DNA from: Psilocybe azurescens | Lineage: Eukaryota; Basidiomycota; Agaricomycetes; Agaricales; Agrocybaceae | NCBI GenBank assembly: GCA_023853785.1 | Contig: JAJIRX010000670.1 | Span: 27,159 to 91,158 of the forward strand | Reading direction: 5' to 3' | DNA length: 64,000 nt | Shown here: in pieces, positions 11,519 to 23,700 of the stretch | Position numbering within the stretch: position 1 is the stretch's first letter | Layout: every line of letters starts with the position of its first letter | Program-made: the position numbers and the translations under genes | Notes under the pieces: generated by a model | What the model was told of the DNA's origin: nothing | The model's input: the letters and a program-made list of their open reading frames with translations, nothing else | Databases searched by the model: none

Positions 11519-13091
11519 ATGTCAAACATGGCATTGACAGAGGAATTACCCAGCCCGGATGTTCTTCGCCGCATTGTCGATGTTCACTGTCATCCTACCG
11601 ATGCACCAGCAGGTGTTAGCTCTAAATCGGTGCAGAGACTCCTTATTTCAGTGTGTGCCATGTCGACGATGCAGTCTGATCAGCACAAGGTGAAAGAGCT
11701 GGCCTTGTCATGCCCCGAGAAAATTGTGCCGTGCTTTGGTTAGTGATTAATCCAACCTCTGTTCTTCCTGTCGCATCTTCTGGTAATCGGGATCGTAACT
11801 GCTGGAGCGGAAATCAAGTGAAGACAACTTCAATGAAGTTACTGATTTGATTGGCACATTGCGTATATGGAGGCTTCGGTTCGACAGTTCATCACGCAGA
11901 AACCGGGTTACTAACAAGTCTCTCTCACTATATAATATATTGTAGGTTACCATCCTTGGTTCTCTTACCTGATCTCGACGGGCGCATCAGATTCGTCATC
12001 GTCACCCAACAAAGAGCAGCACTATCGTAATCTTTTTTACCTACTGCTGCGCCCACAAATACGAATGCAGATCCTGTTCACTCAAGCGACCAGGGGAAAC
12101 ATGAAGCCCTCGAAGCCCAGTTTAAAACTCTGCTCGCAGCCTTGCCGGAGCCCCGTGATTTGGCCTCTGTCATTGCAGAGCTCCGAGAGAACCTGTCCTC
12201 TTTCCCCAATGCCATGCTAGGTGAAGTAGGGCTGGACCGTATTTTTCGTGTGCCCATCAACTATTTCGCTTCCCCGCGTGTGCTGACACCATTCACAATC
12301 CCTCTGGCACACCAGGTCGCGATCCTGGAGGCACAGATGGAATTAGCTGTTGAACTGGGTCGGAACATAAGCATCCACAGTGTGAAATCGCAGCATGCAA
12401 CTACAGATCTTCTGGAGAAGATGAAGACCAAGTTCGGTAAAAAGTGGAACAATGTCAGTGTGGACCTGCACAGCTGTGGGCTAAGTCCGCAAACATGGCG
12501 TGACCTAGAGGTATGGGGTTTCCCAAATAACGGCAATTTGATACGTAGCTGATCCTACTTCGTGTCCAATAGAAAAAGCATGTCAATGTCTTTCTTTCGC
12601 TATCGACTGTCATCAATCACAAGCATGCCAATCATCGAGCTCTCATAGCTCAATGTTCATCGGACAGGATCCTCGCCGAGTCCGATTACAACGACATTGA
12701 TATGTGTGCACCACAAACCTGGGACATTATTAAGATTATTGCAGAAGTTAAAGGTTGGCCTGTTGAACAGGAATGGGTCGACGACGATGAAATCAAAGAA
12801 AATGACTGGGGCGTTGTCCGTCGACTGGAGAAGAACTGGCTGCGATTCAAGAATGGTCATCACCAAATGCCGCAGAAAAAGAAACCCAAGACGAGAGATG
12901 ACTTTGAAGATTCTGATACCCAGCAAACAGAACAACGAAGGTGGGTATGTTGGTCGTTGTCTATAAACCTTATAACAGTGTTCAAACAGCGAAGGCTCGA
13001 GGCCCATAACTTTCGACACCGTCTCGTAAGGCTCATGGTAATGGCGCTGAATCCCTTTGCCCAAATTTGCTTCTATGACAGACAACAATGA
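11519..13091 (+). CDS. TatD-family metal-dependent hydrolase (Scn1-like)
   Basis: TatD enzymes are metal-dependent TIM-barrel hydrolases, often 3'-5' DNases; the fission-yeast member Scn1 interacts with Cut9. The ATG at 11519 gives MSNMALTEELPSPDVLRRIV, then the metal-binding start VDVHCHPTDAP. After an intron (about 11740-11945) comes GYHPWF, then AMLGEVGLDR with the conserved Glu, ILEAQMELAVELGRNISIHS with a metal-binding His, SVDLHSCG and RILAESDYNDID with the final Asp. A 44-base GT..AG intron at 12027-12070 keeps the frame; otherwise a one-base loss in the T6 run at 12032-12037 must be assumed. Another intron lies at about 12510-12571. The C-terminus past KKNWLRF is Lys-rich and less certain, possibly with one more intron near 12940. 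Confidence 0.85.
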
Positions 13092-13168
13092 TGGGGCACG
13101 GTGGCACAAGCTGAACATTCGATAACCAATCGAATTTGAGCCAAAAGCAAGCATTTCAAGGCCTGCTC

Positions 13169-14130
13169 TCAATTCCAGACGTATGATAAAATGATAATAA
13201 TACACACTCCGATGACCAAACCCATGATTATTGAATCTCTTCGCCGGCGCGATTTGATCATACCAATGAGGTTGTTGATACCAGGCATGGTCCCTTTACA
13301 CGACTCAGACTCAGATCACAAGAGCAGATTGGTGGGTGACATACCAATGACTTGAACCATGCGGTTGTTTATGCCGGCCAGTGAACTTCTCTGTCGCGCA
13401 AATTCTGACCGGGTTTCGTAGGCTTGTCTATGATTAGATTTAACGGATTAGTTTGCCCGAGCGTCTATGTGAATGGGGTGACGAACTGTAGCACGTCGTC
13501 CGTCATTTGATGTGAACTGTCAATCCGACCGCGTTCTGCTAGCAACGAATCCGCAGCTGACGATTTATATGAGCTACAAGAATAGTGTTTATATATCAGA
13601 AAAAGAACGCGCAGCGGGGTGATGAAAAGTGCGTACTCTATATCGTTCCGTACTCCTGAAAGGAGATTGGCTTGGTCGAGTGCGTGCTTAACGTTGGTCT
13701 TAGTGATAGAAGTCAGTCTTCCTATTTCCAACTCCCAGTGGTTTGAGCACCTTTGTTCGTTTCAGCTCGCGCATGTTGTCTTGTTGAAGTTCTCTGTGTC
13801 TCTGAATTGCACGGAGCATAGAGGCCGACATGAGTTCTGGGTTGCTAGCCAATGAACTGAGTTGGTCATTAATTTCTTCCAACTGTGTAATTTGAGGTGT
13901 CAGTCTGGAGAATCTCAGCAATACAGTGCTTGAAGCAACTGACAGACCTTTGAGGATAGGTCATCCAGTTCAAGCTCAAGATCTCTCCACCGTTCTCCGG
14001 ACCCAGAAGATTCAATGTCCTGGCCCGGTCGCGAGATATTGGACACGAGCTGTGAGTATGACGTGAGTTTAGCATCGAACAGATTCTCGAGTGTCCTGCA
14101 CTGCCTGTGTAGCTGGTCGTAGTTTGACAT
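13169..14130 (-). CDS. GOS1: Golgi SNARE, GOSR1/Gos1 family
   Basis: Gos1 is a Qb-SNARE in intra-Golgi and endosome-to-Golgi fusion. The ATG at 14130 gives MSNYDQLHRQCRTLENLFDA. An intron with donor GTCTGT follows DDLSSK, then come LEEINDQLSSLASNPELMSA and RAIQRHRELQQDNMRELKRT, matching the N-terminal helices. TNVKHALDQANLLSGVRNDIE leads into the SNARE motif, read across introns as SSHQMTDDVLQQAYETRSEF and RSSLAGINNRMVQVIG. It ends MPGINNLIGMIKSRRRRDSI, then a hydrophobic anchor (IIMGLVIGVCIIIILSYVWN) and the stop at 13169. A membrane anchor right after a basic cluster is the standard tail-anchored layout. The divergent neighbour is 1.1 kb away. Confidence 0.9.
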
Positions 14131-15217
14131 TATAAGAAGATTAGAAAAAACGTGAATTACAGAAATGGCTAGAGGTGGTGGACAACAGTGAGGACAGTGA
14201 GGACAGCAGCATGCACAATGGACTGTTATCGGCATTTGCCGCTAGCCTATTCAGGCCCAGCTTCACTACTCTTTGATCGCTATGTACTACCAACTCAATT
14301 TTACGTTGTAAATCTGTATCTCTCAAACAACGCCGTCAACTTGTACGACTGGCTAAAATAATTCAGTGTCTCGGTATATGCAAGTCGCAATCAATCATCA
14401 CAAGACCAAAAATGGTTTCGGCATTGTCTGACTACGACACCAAATCGATAGTGTGTCGACAGCTGTGAAATGGCAGTATTTTTTCAGGAAGCGATCATTA
14501 TGCCAGCATTATTGTCGATGTATCGACGACAAAATACTCAATTTGCAGGTCATTACATGCGTTGGTCATTCGAGCCCTAAAGGAAAGAAAACGGAGTACG
14601 GACGAACAAAGTGCCTGCACTTCAGGAACACGTCGAAACACAGCAATTGATGCCGGCTGGTCAATGTTGACCTGTGCTAAGTATGTAGGTTCTTCTGTCG
14701 AATGTCATTGGAATGGGTCACACCTCTGCCATTTCAAGAGTCTGGAAATTTTCAAGCTGTTGTCGGTCGGTTTTGTTTCTCTTGAGCGCTGTATTTATCC
14801 TCGGGTCCCAAGTGGGAGTAATACCCGAATTTTGCCATCCAAAATCGTTTGGCATACATCCAACAACGCCCTTTCTAGTCGACATATCAATTCGCCGATT
14901 ATTGCTAGACTGCTTTCGCAAATCTCCCGGCCTGTTTTGGCTGTGTCTACATTCGCAGATTATCTGCTTCGACTTATGGAGAATTCCACTGAAAGTATTG
15001 CGTTCAATGATCGATTCATTGGGGTTGAAGTCGAATTAGGATTGTTGTTCGATCGACAGCTCCTCGATCATGCCCTCCGAATGACGCATGATATGACATT
15101 CTCCTATGGTCCTGTAGAAACGCAGCCGCTACTATAAAAGCTAACACCAAGCTCAGTCGTGCATGAAATCACTCTCGTGCAGTCTTCCGCAGTTTTACTA
15201 CAGTCAATATCGCCAGA
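14131..15217. other. Divergent intergenic region between GOS1 and NTF2-like gene
   Basis: This 1.1 kb gap lies between two divergent starts. It contains a 191-codon plus-strand frame (14562-15137) and others, but none shows recognisable protein features or convincing splice context. I treat it as promoter and untranslated sequence. Confidence 0.4.
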
Positions 15218-15956
15218 ATGTCTTCAAAAGTTGATTCGTCTCTCAATTCCGCTGGTCTGAAGCCAGAGCAGTCCAGATCCCTCGGTGAACGGAAAATACA
15301 ACAACACGAAGGACCTATCATCACAGCGATAAAGGAGGTGCGCCTAAAAGTCTTGCAAATATGTATATGACACATGCTGAACATTCTTGCTTACAGATGT
15401 ATTCGTGCAAATTTACAGATGTAAAGGAGCATTCGATTGAAGAATTTCCAACGGCTCATTGGTCTCAATTGACAGACTACATTCAACATTTACGCGCGAG
15501 AAGCGGTCTTCCATGATCCTGTTGGTATAGCCAAAGGAATTGACTCCGTTCGATCCCAGTTCATGGGCCTTGCGAAGGTCCGTTCTCTTGTACATAGTTG
15601 ACATCCGCAGTCTCAATGAAGGCGCATATATTCAGATATTTTCGCGAGCCGATATACCCAAATTCCGTATTTTGGAAAATCCATCCAACCTGCCACGTAA
15701 TACTATCCTCATCGACCAAGATGTGGCATACTTCCGAGATGCCAAATCTTCTTCTCCTACGAAAGTGGTTAATTCACTCCTGACACTCAAACTTGATGAC
15801 GCCAACAAAGTGATCAGTCATAATGAGGAATGGAATCATCAGAAAACAACCACAGGCGAAGATGGTTTCCTTGGGATGATCAACGAGCAACGGAAGAAAT
15901 TGACGGCAGGCCTCACCGATTTATTTGCCGATGGTGGCGATAAGAGCAAGAATTGA
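15218..15956 (+). CDS. NTF2-like fold protein of unknown function
   Basis: The ATG at 15218 gives MSSKVDSSLNSAGLKPEQSR. Introns with donors GTGCGC, GTAAAG and GTCCGT (near 15340, 15420 and 15578) join in frame to produce TTFNIYAREAVFHDPVGIAK, GIDSVRSQFMGLAK, then IFSRADIPKFRILENPSN and the stop at 15956, about 190 residues. An aromatic/acid FHDPVG segment after a helix, followed by beta-rich sequence (NSLLTLKLD, ISHNEEWNH), suits the NTF2-like/SnoaL-like fold found in many small fungal proteins. No catalytic assignment can be made. Unlike several neighbours, it shows no frame break. Confidence 0.75.
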
Positions 15957-16210
15957 ACTGATGCTGTCTTATAAACAGAAATATGTATAGTACATTTCTT
16001 TACTTACATGTAATCCTTAAATATGATCTTGCCATGCAATTACAATGGGTTATATCCGCATCTACGTCAAGAGGTCGTTGGGAGCGACGGAGCGAGGGAT
16101 TGAGCCCGATCAGCCAGAAATTATAAACCAAACCAAGATTTTGCAGTCTGCTGCGTGGCTAGACGTTTGGCCTAAGATATAAATGTCTGTAGTTAGAACA
16201 CCATCGCCAA

Positions 16211-19200
16211 TTATTTGGCTGATCCATTCACCTGCGCAACCATATTTCTACTGCCCTCTTCCAAAGAGTTGAATCGCTCATTCAGATCACCTAATAGTTG
16301 ACTGCAACAATTTGAGCCCAAGTCTAGGGACGAGAAAAATATGAGCGAAAGTCCATACTCTCTTTCGTTCATCGCAGAGGCGAATCTATTGTAGATGTTT
16401 GCCTGCACTGCAGCTGCTCCAGCAACAAAACTAGCGCCAGCCCCCGCCTCAGCCGTACCGTCTTTGGAGGAAGAAGCAGGGTTAGCTTTGACCGGAATTG
16501 GCCTGTTGGGTCCGCCCACTAAGAAGACATGAATTAATACGATATAAGAGAAAGGGGCGGCTGGGATGGGAATACCCACATAACTCGTCTATCTGATCAC
16601 CAGTCTTTGTCTGATTGAACGTGAACCATGAACCAAGAATAGAAGTGGGTCCTAGAGGGACAGGCTGGGGTTGAGGTGGGATCGTGCCCCGAGCAGCTGT
16701 GAAGTCGATGTCTGGTACTGTGTACGCGCGTCGAACGTCGAAGAAGGTGCCATACGTCGCCGACTGCATAACGCCAGTTGACCGAGCTTGAAGAGAGAGC
16801 GTCCATGCGATAAAATCTCCACTTTCGTCAATCGAAAGGGGCCTGCAGAGGGAATCAAGAGTCAAGATGACATGGAAAAAGACAATCTTCAAATACTTAC
16901 AGGGACGAAATGAATGGAAGCTGAACGGTATGTATGTGTTCTAGATGAGGTAGAGAATATACCATTACATTGTGCTTATCTGTCTGAATGACAAGGGCTC
17001 GCGAATCTGCAAATTTTCAGTTCATCGGACTTCCTCTTCGTATATTAGATACGTAGGACCGACCAGTGTGTTCCACAATGAATGCACCCTGTACAGATCC
17101 AATTTTGTTCCCCCATTCCACTTTGCCGATTTTTTGTCCCGTAATGTTAACAGAAGTCCGAGCACCCTTAGCGCCTACCGCTACTAAAACACATTGTGAA
17201 CCTGGAGTGCTAGTCCCTTTTAGAGAAGCGGCCAGCCGTGTGCGGTCGGCTTTGCATTGTGCACCCGTCTTGCCATCCAGGACAAACGTGCCGTCAGCGA
17301 TGGGCTCGGGCATAACTTTTGCGGCCACCGGCTCTCCTACAATAGTCCATGACGATGAGTTGCCGGAATGAACCAGTGTATACACTTCAGCATGTCCTGA
17401 CTGTTGCCCTGCTACAAGTCTCACGCTGATACTTGAATCTTATGCCAGCGAAAGGTAAGTTGATGAGATATGATAAGATGCTAGAAAAGTAAGGTTTTAC
17501 CTTTATCCAGCGGAGCAACAGACCATGACAGGGACATAACTATATCAATTCCTGAGCCATGTCCAGCCGGTGATCCCAGATGCGCTGAATTCAAGACAGA
17601 AGTATGTTTATGTCTTTTTTCCATTCCTCGTGCAAGAATAATATTAGGTCCACGCATGTCGATTGCAAACAACGATCCGTCTTTATAAGACACTGCTAGG
17701 AAACCTGTGGAAAGACAATGAAGAATTAATTGACGACCTGTCAATATTATACGCACCGGTATCAGCCAGAGCGCAAGCCTCAACCGGTCCTTTTCCAGGA
17801 GAAAACATAAAATATGGTGCTAGCCTGCTGCCTAGACGAGGATGCAAATGATCTAACATGATAATTTGCGATGCCGCCGAATGCTTAGGGGGCCATACCC
17901 CGGCTCTATTGGAAGACGAATGGTACACAATCACTTCGCCAGTTTTCATGAGAATGGCTAGTTCCAGCGCTTCTGAGGCAACATGCACAGATTGAATAGA
18001 GAGTGATGAAAGAGCGTTTCCGAAGACCTGAGCAATGGACGGGTCGTCAAATATTTCATCAAGCTGAATAGTCAAGCCAGGAATGGGAGCTGGCCATTCG
18101 TGTTCTATGTGATTCGAAGCGATAGCGGGAATTAATAGTTGAGTACTGAGGTCGAAAAAACGGACACTCAAGTCTCGGTTATAGCTCATGAGAACTCGAC
18201 GGGGCTGATACTTCGAGAGCTTCAGCTCATTTGCCTTCGTGGGATCGGGGTAGGCTTGTCCGCCTTGCAAGCTGAAAATGAGATGAATGTCGTTTGGTTT
18301 TTGGTGAATGAAATTCTCATATATATCGTTGTGGAGCTTCAGTAGATGTCCACCAAGAACTCCAGAATGCCCAGCCAGCAACGTTGTAGGTAATCTTAGG
18401 GGCAATGGGGTAGAGTTGAGATGTCTAGGAGATTTAGGCAAAGGGAGCGGAGGGGTCGGGCTGAGCATTCCGGACGAAGGTTCCTCCTTCGTCGTATCTT
18501 CTTCGACCTTTGGCGGAACTACGGCAATCTGAATAAATCCTGGAGGAGGGTACTGATACCCTTCCACGGTTCGCATATCTTTCAATTCCGTGATAAGTAA
18601 GATGCCATAAGGGTCAAAATTGCCCCCAAAATGCGGACTGGACTGTGGTAGAAGCAAGTAGTCCTGGACCATGCCTCGTGTTTCGTAAAAGAAGGATTTT
18701 GTCGGCGTAAGGGATTGACACATAGCGTCACGAAAGAAAGGATGAAGAGCATCTGGTGGTACAACTGTATCGGAGGGTGGTTCCGGTGGATTGAATGCTG
18801 GCAGAAGGAAGGCAGTAAGACCAGGAGGTTTATCAGCACCAAGCCCCCGAGCACAGTAAGAACTGTTTCTCCGCCACGCGAGTCTGAAGAATTAACAAAA
18901 CCACTCCAGGAAAGTTTGAAGATTGGTTCTGGTACTGATAGAGGACCATTAGATTGACCAGAGTTCGATAAATGTTTCTCCAATAGATCTGCATGGATCA
19001 TGTTAACATCCACTGTGTCGAGAGTCCGAACAAGAAGTGGCTTGTTATCGTCTTCTAATGCCCAGAAAGCAATAGATCCATCTGCATATCCAGTAGCTAA
19101 CATATGTCCGGATGGATGAACGGCTAGACAGGTGACCATTATTCTTCGATGGGTAAGTATATCCTGTGGGGATCAGTTAGATATGAGACTTAACAAAATA

Positions 19201-20293
19201 TGACTGGATAATTTCACTGACGTCCATTCCGTATCCAGAACCACCAGGAGCGCCAGGGGATAGCGTTAGTTCATAAACACGGATCGTACTTCTTTCAGTC
19301 TGTTGTCTCGACGTTAGCATAATTGGGCTATGCTAGTCGGCAGAACAACTTACAAGATCGGTCAATATAACTCCACCTGAGACCACATTGAGACAATAAT
19401 CCAGGGAAATAATGGTCCGTCACGGACCTGCATATACCACAAACATAAGATCCAAGTTTCTGGGATGAATTACAGTTTCGACCGCATTAACACTGAAATG
19501 CAGTAGCGTCAATTAATATCCACGCCAAACGACCGAAACCTACGGGGAATTTGGTGATAAGGAAGGCATGCCACTAGCTGCCAATTTATCTTCATATAGT
19601 TTCCATAGGTTGGGTGTAGTGTATGGTGATTTCCGTAGACAAGTCAAGTCGTATGTTTTAATCTCTCCAGTTTGGGATGCAAGAAAAACCTAACGGGTTC
19701 TGGAGGTCAACCCAACACTGGGTTCTGTAGATAAAGCACAAACATGTGTATGCGAAGGCGAAAGTGTCATGGAGCTGGAATGTGGATGTCTTTCTTCAGC
19801 TTTCCAATTGATTATGATGAACAGACGTACTTGGTTTGGTCGAACCTAGAAGAAGCGATGAGTTTCGGTCGTCCAAACTCCAAGAGACTATAGACGTGAA
19901 GTTGATTATTTCCATCTGAGCACATGAGAGCTTGCACAACAGAATGAATTAACGGGCTCTTACCAAGACAGACGATATTGAATGTCGAAGTCGAGAACTG
20001 AAGGAATCGGACCTCTACAGGCACGGGCAATGTGAATTTACACTGGACGCCTGGGCGACCGAAGACATGTATATTACCACTGGCAGTCCCTACAACCAAC
20101 AAGTTGGCCGCGATACACATCAAGATATCAGAATGCGTACCTATTGCCAGAAAGCCTGCCACAGGTTCAATCGCAAGTGTTGTAATGTTCAAGGAAAGTC
20201 GAAAGTTCTCAAAGAGCCTGCCTTCCAGTCAAGTTCGTCCCTCAAGTCAGGAGAGAGATCCGGGAGGACGTGTTCTACTTGTTTAGAGAACAT
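16211..20293 (-). CDS. Lethal giant larvae/tomosyn family WD40 protein with R-SNARE-like tail
   Basis: Lgl, Sro7 and tomosyn proteins are double WD40-propeller regulators that bind exocytic Q-SNAREs in polarised secretion. The ATG at 20293 gives MFSKQVEHVLPDLSPDLRD. LNITTLAIEPVAGFLAIGT is a first blade, and VVGTASGNIHVFGRPGVQC, MVTCLAVHPSGHMLATGYAD and GSIAFWALEDDNKPLLVRTL are WD-like blades. VPEPIFKLSWSGF with PHFGGNFDPYGILLITELKD matches the Lgl region between propellers. The C-terminal exons read IYNRFASAMNERE and LGDLNERFNSLEEGSRNMVA, a short R-SNARE-like coiled coil as in tomosyn, ending at 16211. Many introns interrupt it, and the true length is roughly 1,050-1,150 residues. It lies 2 kb from the GOS1 gene. 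Tomosyn rather than Sro7 is inferred from the tail. Confidence 0.85.
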
Positions 20294-20718
20294 GGTGGTA
20301 TAGATGCGAAGGTGTCCCGATCATTCTGAATACAAACAAGTCCGAAATCACAAATGGCAATCATCATAAACAAGTCCTAAATCACAAACGGTAGCTATCG
20401 TATTTACGTACCTGTGTCGCAATGACCCCTTGTTGACCTCAATAAATTATAGTGAACCATACACTAAGCATATTGTTAAAAAAAAGCAGTCCGACTAGAA
20501 ATACATGCATACAACGTGGAATACGCGTAAAGGCTACATAATGTCATAGATATACTACTGTATAGGAGAGACCAAAAATGTGTCCTGGAACCATGGTTAT
20601 CATAAAGAAGAAATGGAATCGCCGTCCCTAAGGAGCTTCTCCTCTGTCGAATAGAGACCTTACTCCAGAAGGTTTGTCCTGAGAAGAGCCCCTGATCTTG
20701 CCTAACCAACTTCGCTTA
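20294..20718. other. Intergenic stretch between coiled-coil and Lgl genes
   Basis: Both flanking genes are on the minus strand, so this 425-base gap holds the 3' end of the coiled-coil gene and the promoter of the Lgl gene. Nothing else is recognised. Confidence 0.5.
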
Positions 20719-23700
20719 CTACCAGGGGGGCTTCGCAGACGTGGGCATCGGCTGGATGTGAGGGGCGTTTGTCAAGTCAGAAATAAAAGTAGGAGATGTA
20801 CGAGTGGGTGCAGCGCGTCGGGGAGAAGGCATCGGTGCAGTTGGCCTCTGATGGCGAACGGGAGTAAATCCGGACTGCAGACTGTTTAAAACTCTCCGCA
20901 CTCTGGGTGTTCTATTTTCCACATCTTCACCATCAGCGGTAAAAGCTTGAACAGGTATATTTTCGCAGGCTTCGAAGTCATCGGGTGCTGCACGTTTCTT
21001 CCCAATAACGACAACAGATTGCAGAGGGTCGGGTTCAGGCACAACACGCCTCTCTGGTGTACGAGCTTTAAACACAGGGGTAATGGCTCTGTTTCTTTCT
21101 GGCGTTTTGGGTCTGGGTAAAGACGAAGGACCCGAAATAACTCGAGTGAGCGATTTACGTGTGGTCTCAGATGGTGTTTCTGCAGGCGATCGGGCTGATG
21201 AGGTTGTGGCGGTCACTGTTGCAGAGCGAGGTCGGGAAACCAGGACCTGAAATTTTGAGGCGTCTGGACGGTCGATGTTGATGCATGCGACGTGACTGGT
21301 GAGGTGGTTTGTGTTTTCGATTCCGGAAGAGAAGGTACGGCATTAGAAGCTTTGGCTGCCGCTAGCTTGGCTTGCAGGTTCTGTACTTTGCGATTGAGGG
21401 TTTCCACCTTCGCAGAAAGTTTCTTCTTTTCTTTCAACATCCTATTAAAAAATCAGCGAAAATGGCTGGAGCGTATGTATGTTCGATACTCACTCAAGAA
21501 CGCGGTCATCATTCTCCTCGATTTCAGTGCACTTAGCACGTAGCAATTCCTCCATCTCGGTATTGCGTTCTTCCAACTCAGTGAGAGCGTGTTCAAAATT
21601 TGGTCGTGAACGTAATGCCGACATTTCGCACTGGAACTCGGCGGTCTCGCGTTTGTGTTGGGCATTTTGCAAACTGAAGTTGACTTCCGCAGCTTTGCAA
21701 GCCTTCTCCGAACGAGCAAGATCAGACTGTAGACGCTCAATGTCACCTTTTAGGAGTAGACACGAGATGATCACTATAAAAATCGCTTAGCATATGATCG
21801 CAACAAGATAAGAAACTCATCCACCTGTCTTTAACTTGAGACTCGAGGTAACGACCGAGTGACTTCGATTTCTGATTCTCTGCCTCCAAGGTCGTGATTT
21901 CCTGTTGCAATACCATCTTTTTCTTCCTCGGAGGCGGCAAGAGTAACTTGGGCTAGCTGGAGTTCCTTTTGGAGCTCCCCAAGCTCGCTTTCCAGACTGG
22001 AAATAGTTTTCTGCGCCTGTGCGCACCGTTCATTGGCAGACGTTAACGCTGACGTATGTGCTTGAAGATCTTGAGCTCGTCCGCTGACTTCCTTCTGTAG
22101 ACGAAGTTCAAGACGGGCAGCCTCTTCCTTCGAAATTTCCAGCAATCGGGTCTCTTCTTCAAATCTCCCCTGGAGCGAATATACCTTTCGTTCCAGATCC
22201 TGTTGAACGGCAAGCTTGTCACTTTGGGAAACAAGGAGAGTATTTTGCTCCTGCTGAAGTCGGTCAATGTCGGCGAGAAGTCGGTCTTTTTCGACCTGAA
22301 GATTGTTCCTGTGATGTGATCGCCTCTTTCTCACTGTGTTCGGCTGCGAACAGTTGATCTCTAAGCTCAGACAACCTCTTCTCCTTGTCATTCTGTACAT
22401 TGTCGAGCTGTTCACGCAGTTGTTGGACATCAGATGATTTCATGGCCGCCGTACTGAGTCGCTCTTGGAGTTCGCAGATCGACTTCTCGGCTTCCTGTTG
22501 AGCCCTCTGATGATCGCCTTCAGAAGCGGTATAACGCAGTCGAAGTTCCTCCAGGAGCAATTTCAGTTTCAATGAGCCGTTTTTGGAGGGTACCTAGTGC
22601 TTCAGCGTGTTGGAGTTTGAGTTGAACGAGGTTTTCCTCCATGTCGTCGTCCTTATGTTCGACCTCATATGAGCAGTCATTGAGTTCCTGATCTTTGGAC
22701 CGGGATTCTGGTATTGTTGCCTCGTCACTTTCACCCTCCAGGGTAATGCCATGGGCTATAGCGTTGGCTTTCTCCATTTGGAGGCTCTGTGCAAGCGAAA
22801 ACAGTTCTACGGCTTCCATTTGACACTGTTCAAGAGACTCGCTAATTCTTTGCAGTTCGTCGCGACGGGCTTCTGACTGCTTCGGCAATGCTGTCAAACG
22901 GGAAATTTGGGCCTGCAATTGTTGCAGCTGGTCTGACTCTGATTGTTGAGCAGAAGATTGGTCATTCTTTGAAATGGTGGCTTGAATCCTAACATGTCGG
23001 AAAGTTTCTCGCGTGTGATCGACCGAGTCCGCGAGAATGGAAATTAAATCGGCGATGATAGCTCGACTTTCCATATTTTGTCCTTCTAGAATCGCCTGCT
23101 GCTCTTTCAATGTCGTCATTTGTCCCTCCAATGTTGTCTTTTGCTCTTCCAAGGCTGTCTTCTTCCCTTCCATATTCTCCAGATCATCTTCCAGAGCCTC
23201 GATGTGAAGAAGAGCTTCATTCCTCGCCTCGCGAGCATCCGCACAATCTTCCACCATTGCATCTTTCTGAGCAGCCATCATCTCCAATTCACCAGTCATC
23301 TCGACCAGACGCTCTTCCTGTAGTCTTAGGTTGGTGTCAAGACGACGTACATCATGCTGGAGGATCCCCACAAGCTCGTTCCTGCGCATAACCCGGCCTT
23401 CCAGCTCCTCAATGTGATCTCGTAGCGTCCGCGTGGCTTCGTTGGAAGTCATGTTCGAAAGTTGATGGAATTGCAGGTTAGTATATCGGCTCTCCGCGTT
23501 CGTCAGTTCTTCCTGTGCGATTTGCAAGTCCGAGGTTAGATTTGCCACTTGAAGAGTGAGAGAGTCGCGTTCGGATTCGATGGCGTCGATATGGTTGTTG
23601 AGCTCTGAGATTTCATGCATAGCATCCTCGAGATGCTCCCGAGCGTCTTGTTCAGCCATCCGGAGGGCTTCCAGTTCCCTTTCCAAATCGAAATCCTTGT

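Noticed and set aside
12027..12070. Frameshift in TatD gene at a T6 run
   Set aside because: A 44-base GT..AG intron explains the frame change, and a 43-base intron is needed at 39479-39521 in the ABC gene, so such sizes occur here.
12657..13205. 182-codon minus-strand ORF
   Set aside because: It is antisense to the TatD-family last exon and overlaps the GOS1 3' end, so it is a shadow.
14562..15137. 191-codon plus-strand ORF upstream of the NTF2-like gene
   Set aside because: It does not start at an ATG (a TTG-type start), has no recognisable domain, and lies in a divergent promoter region.
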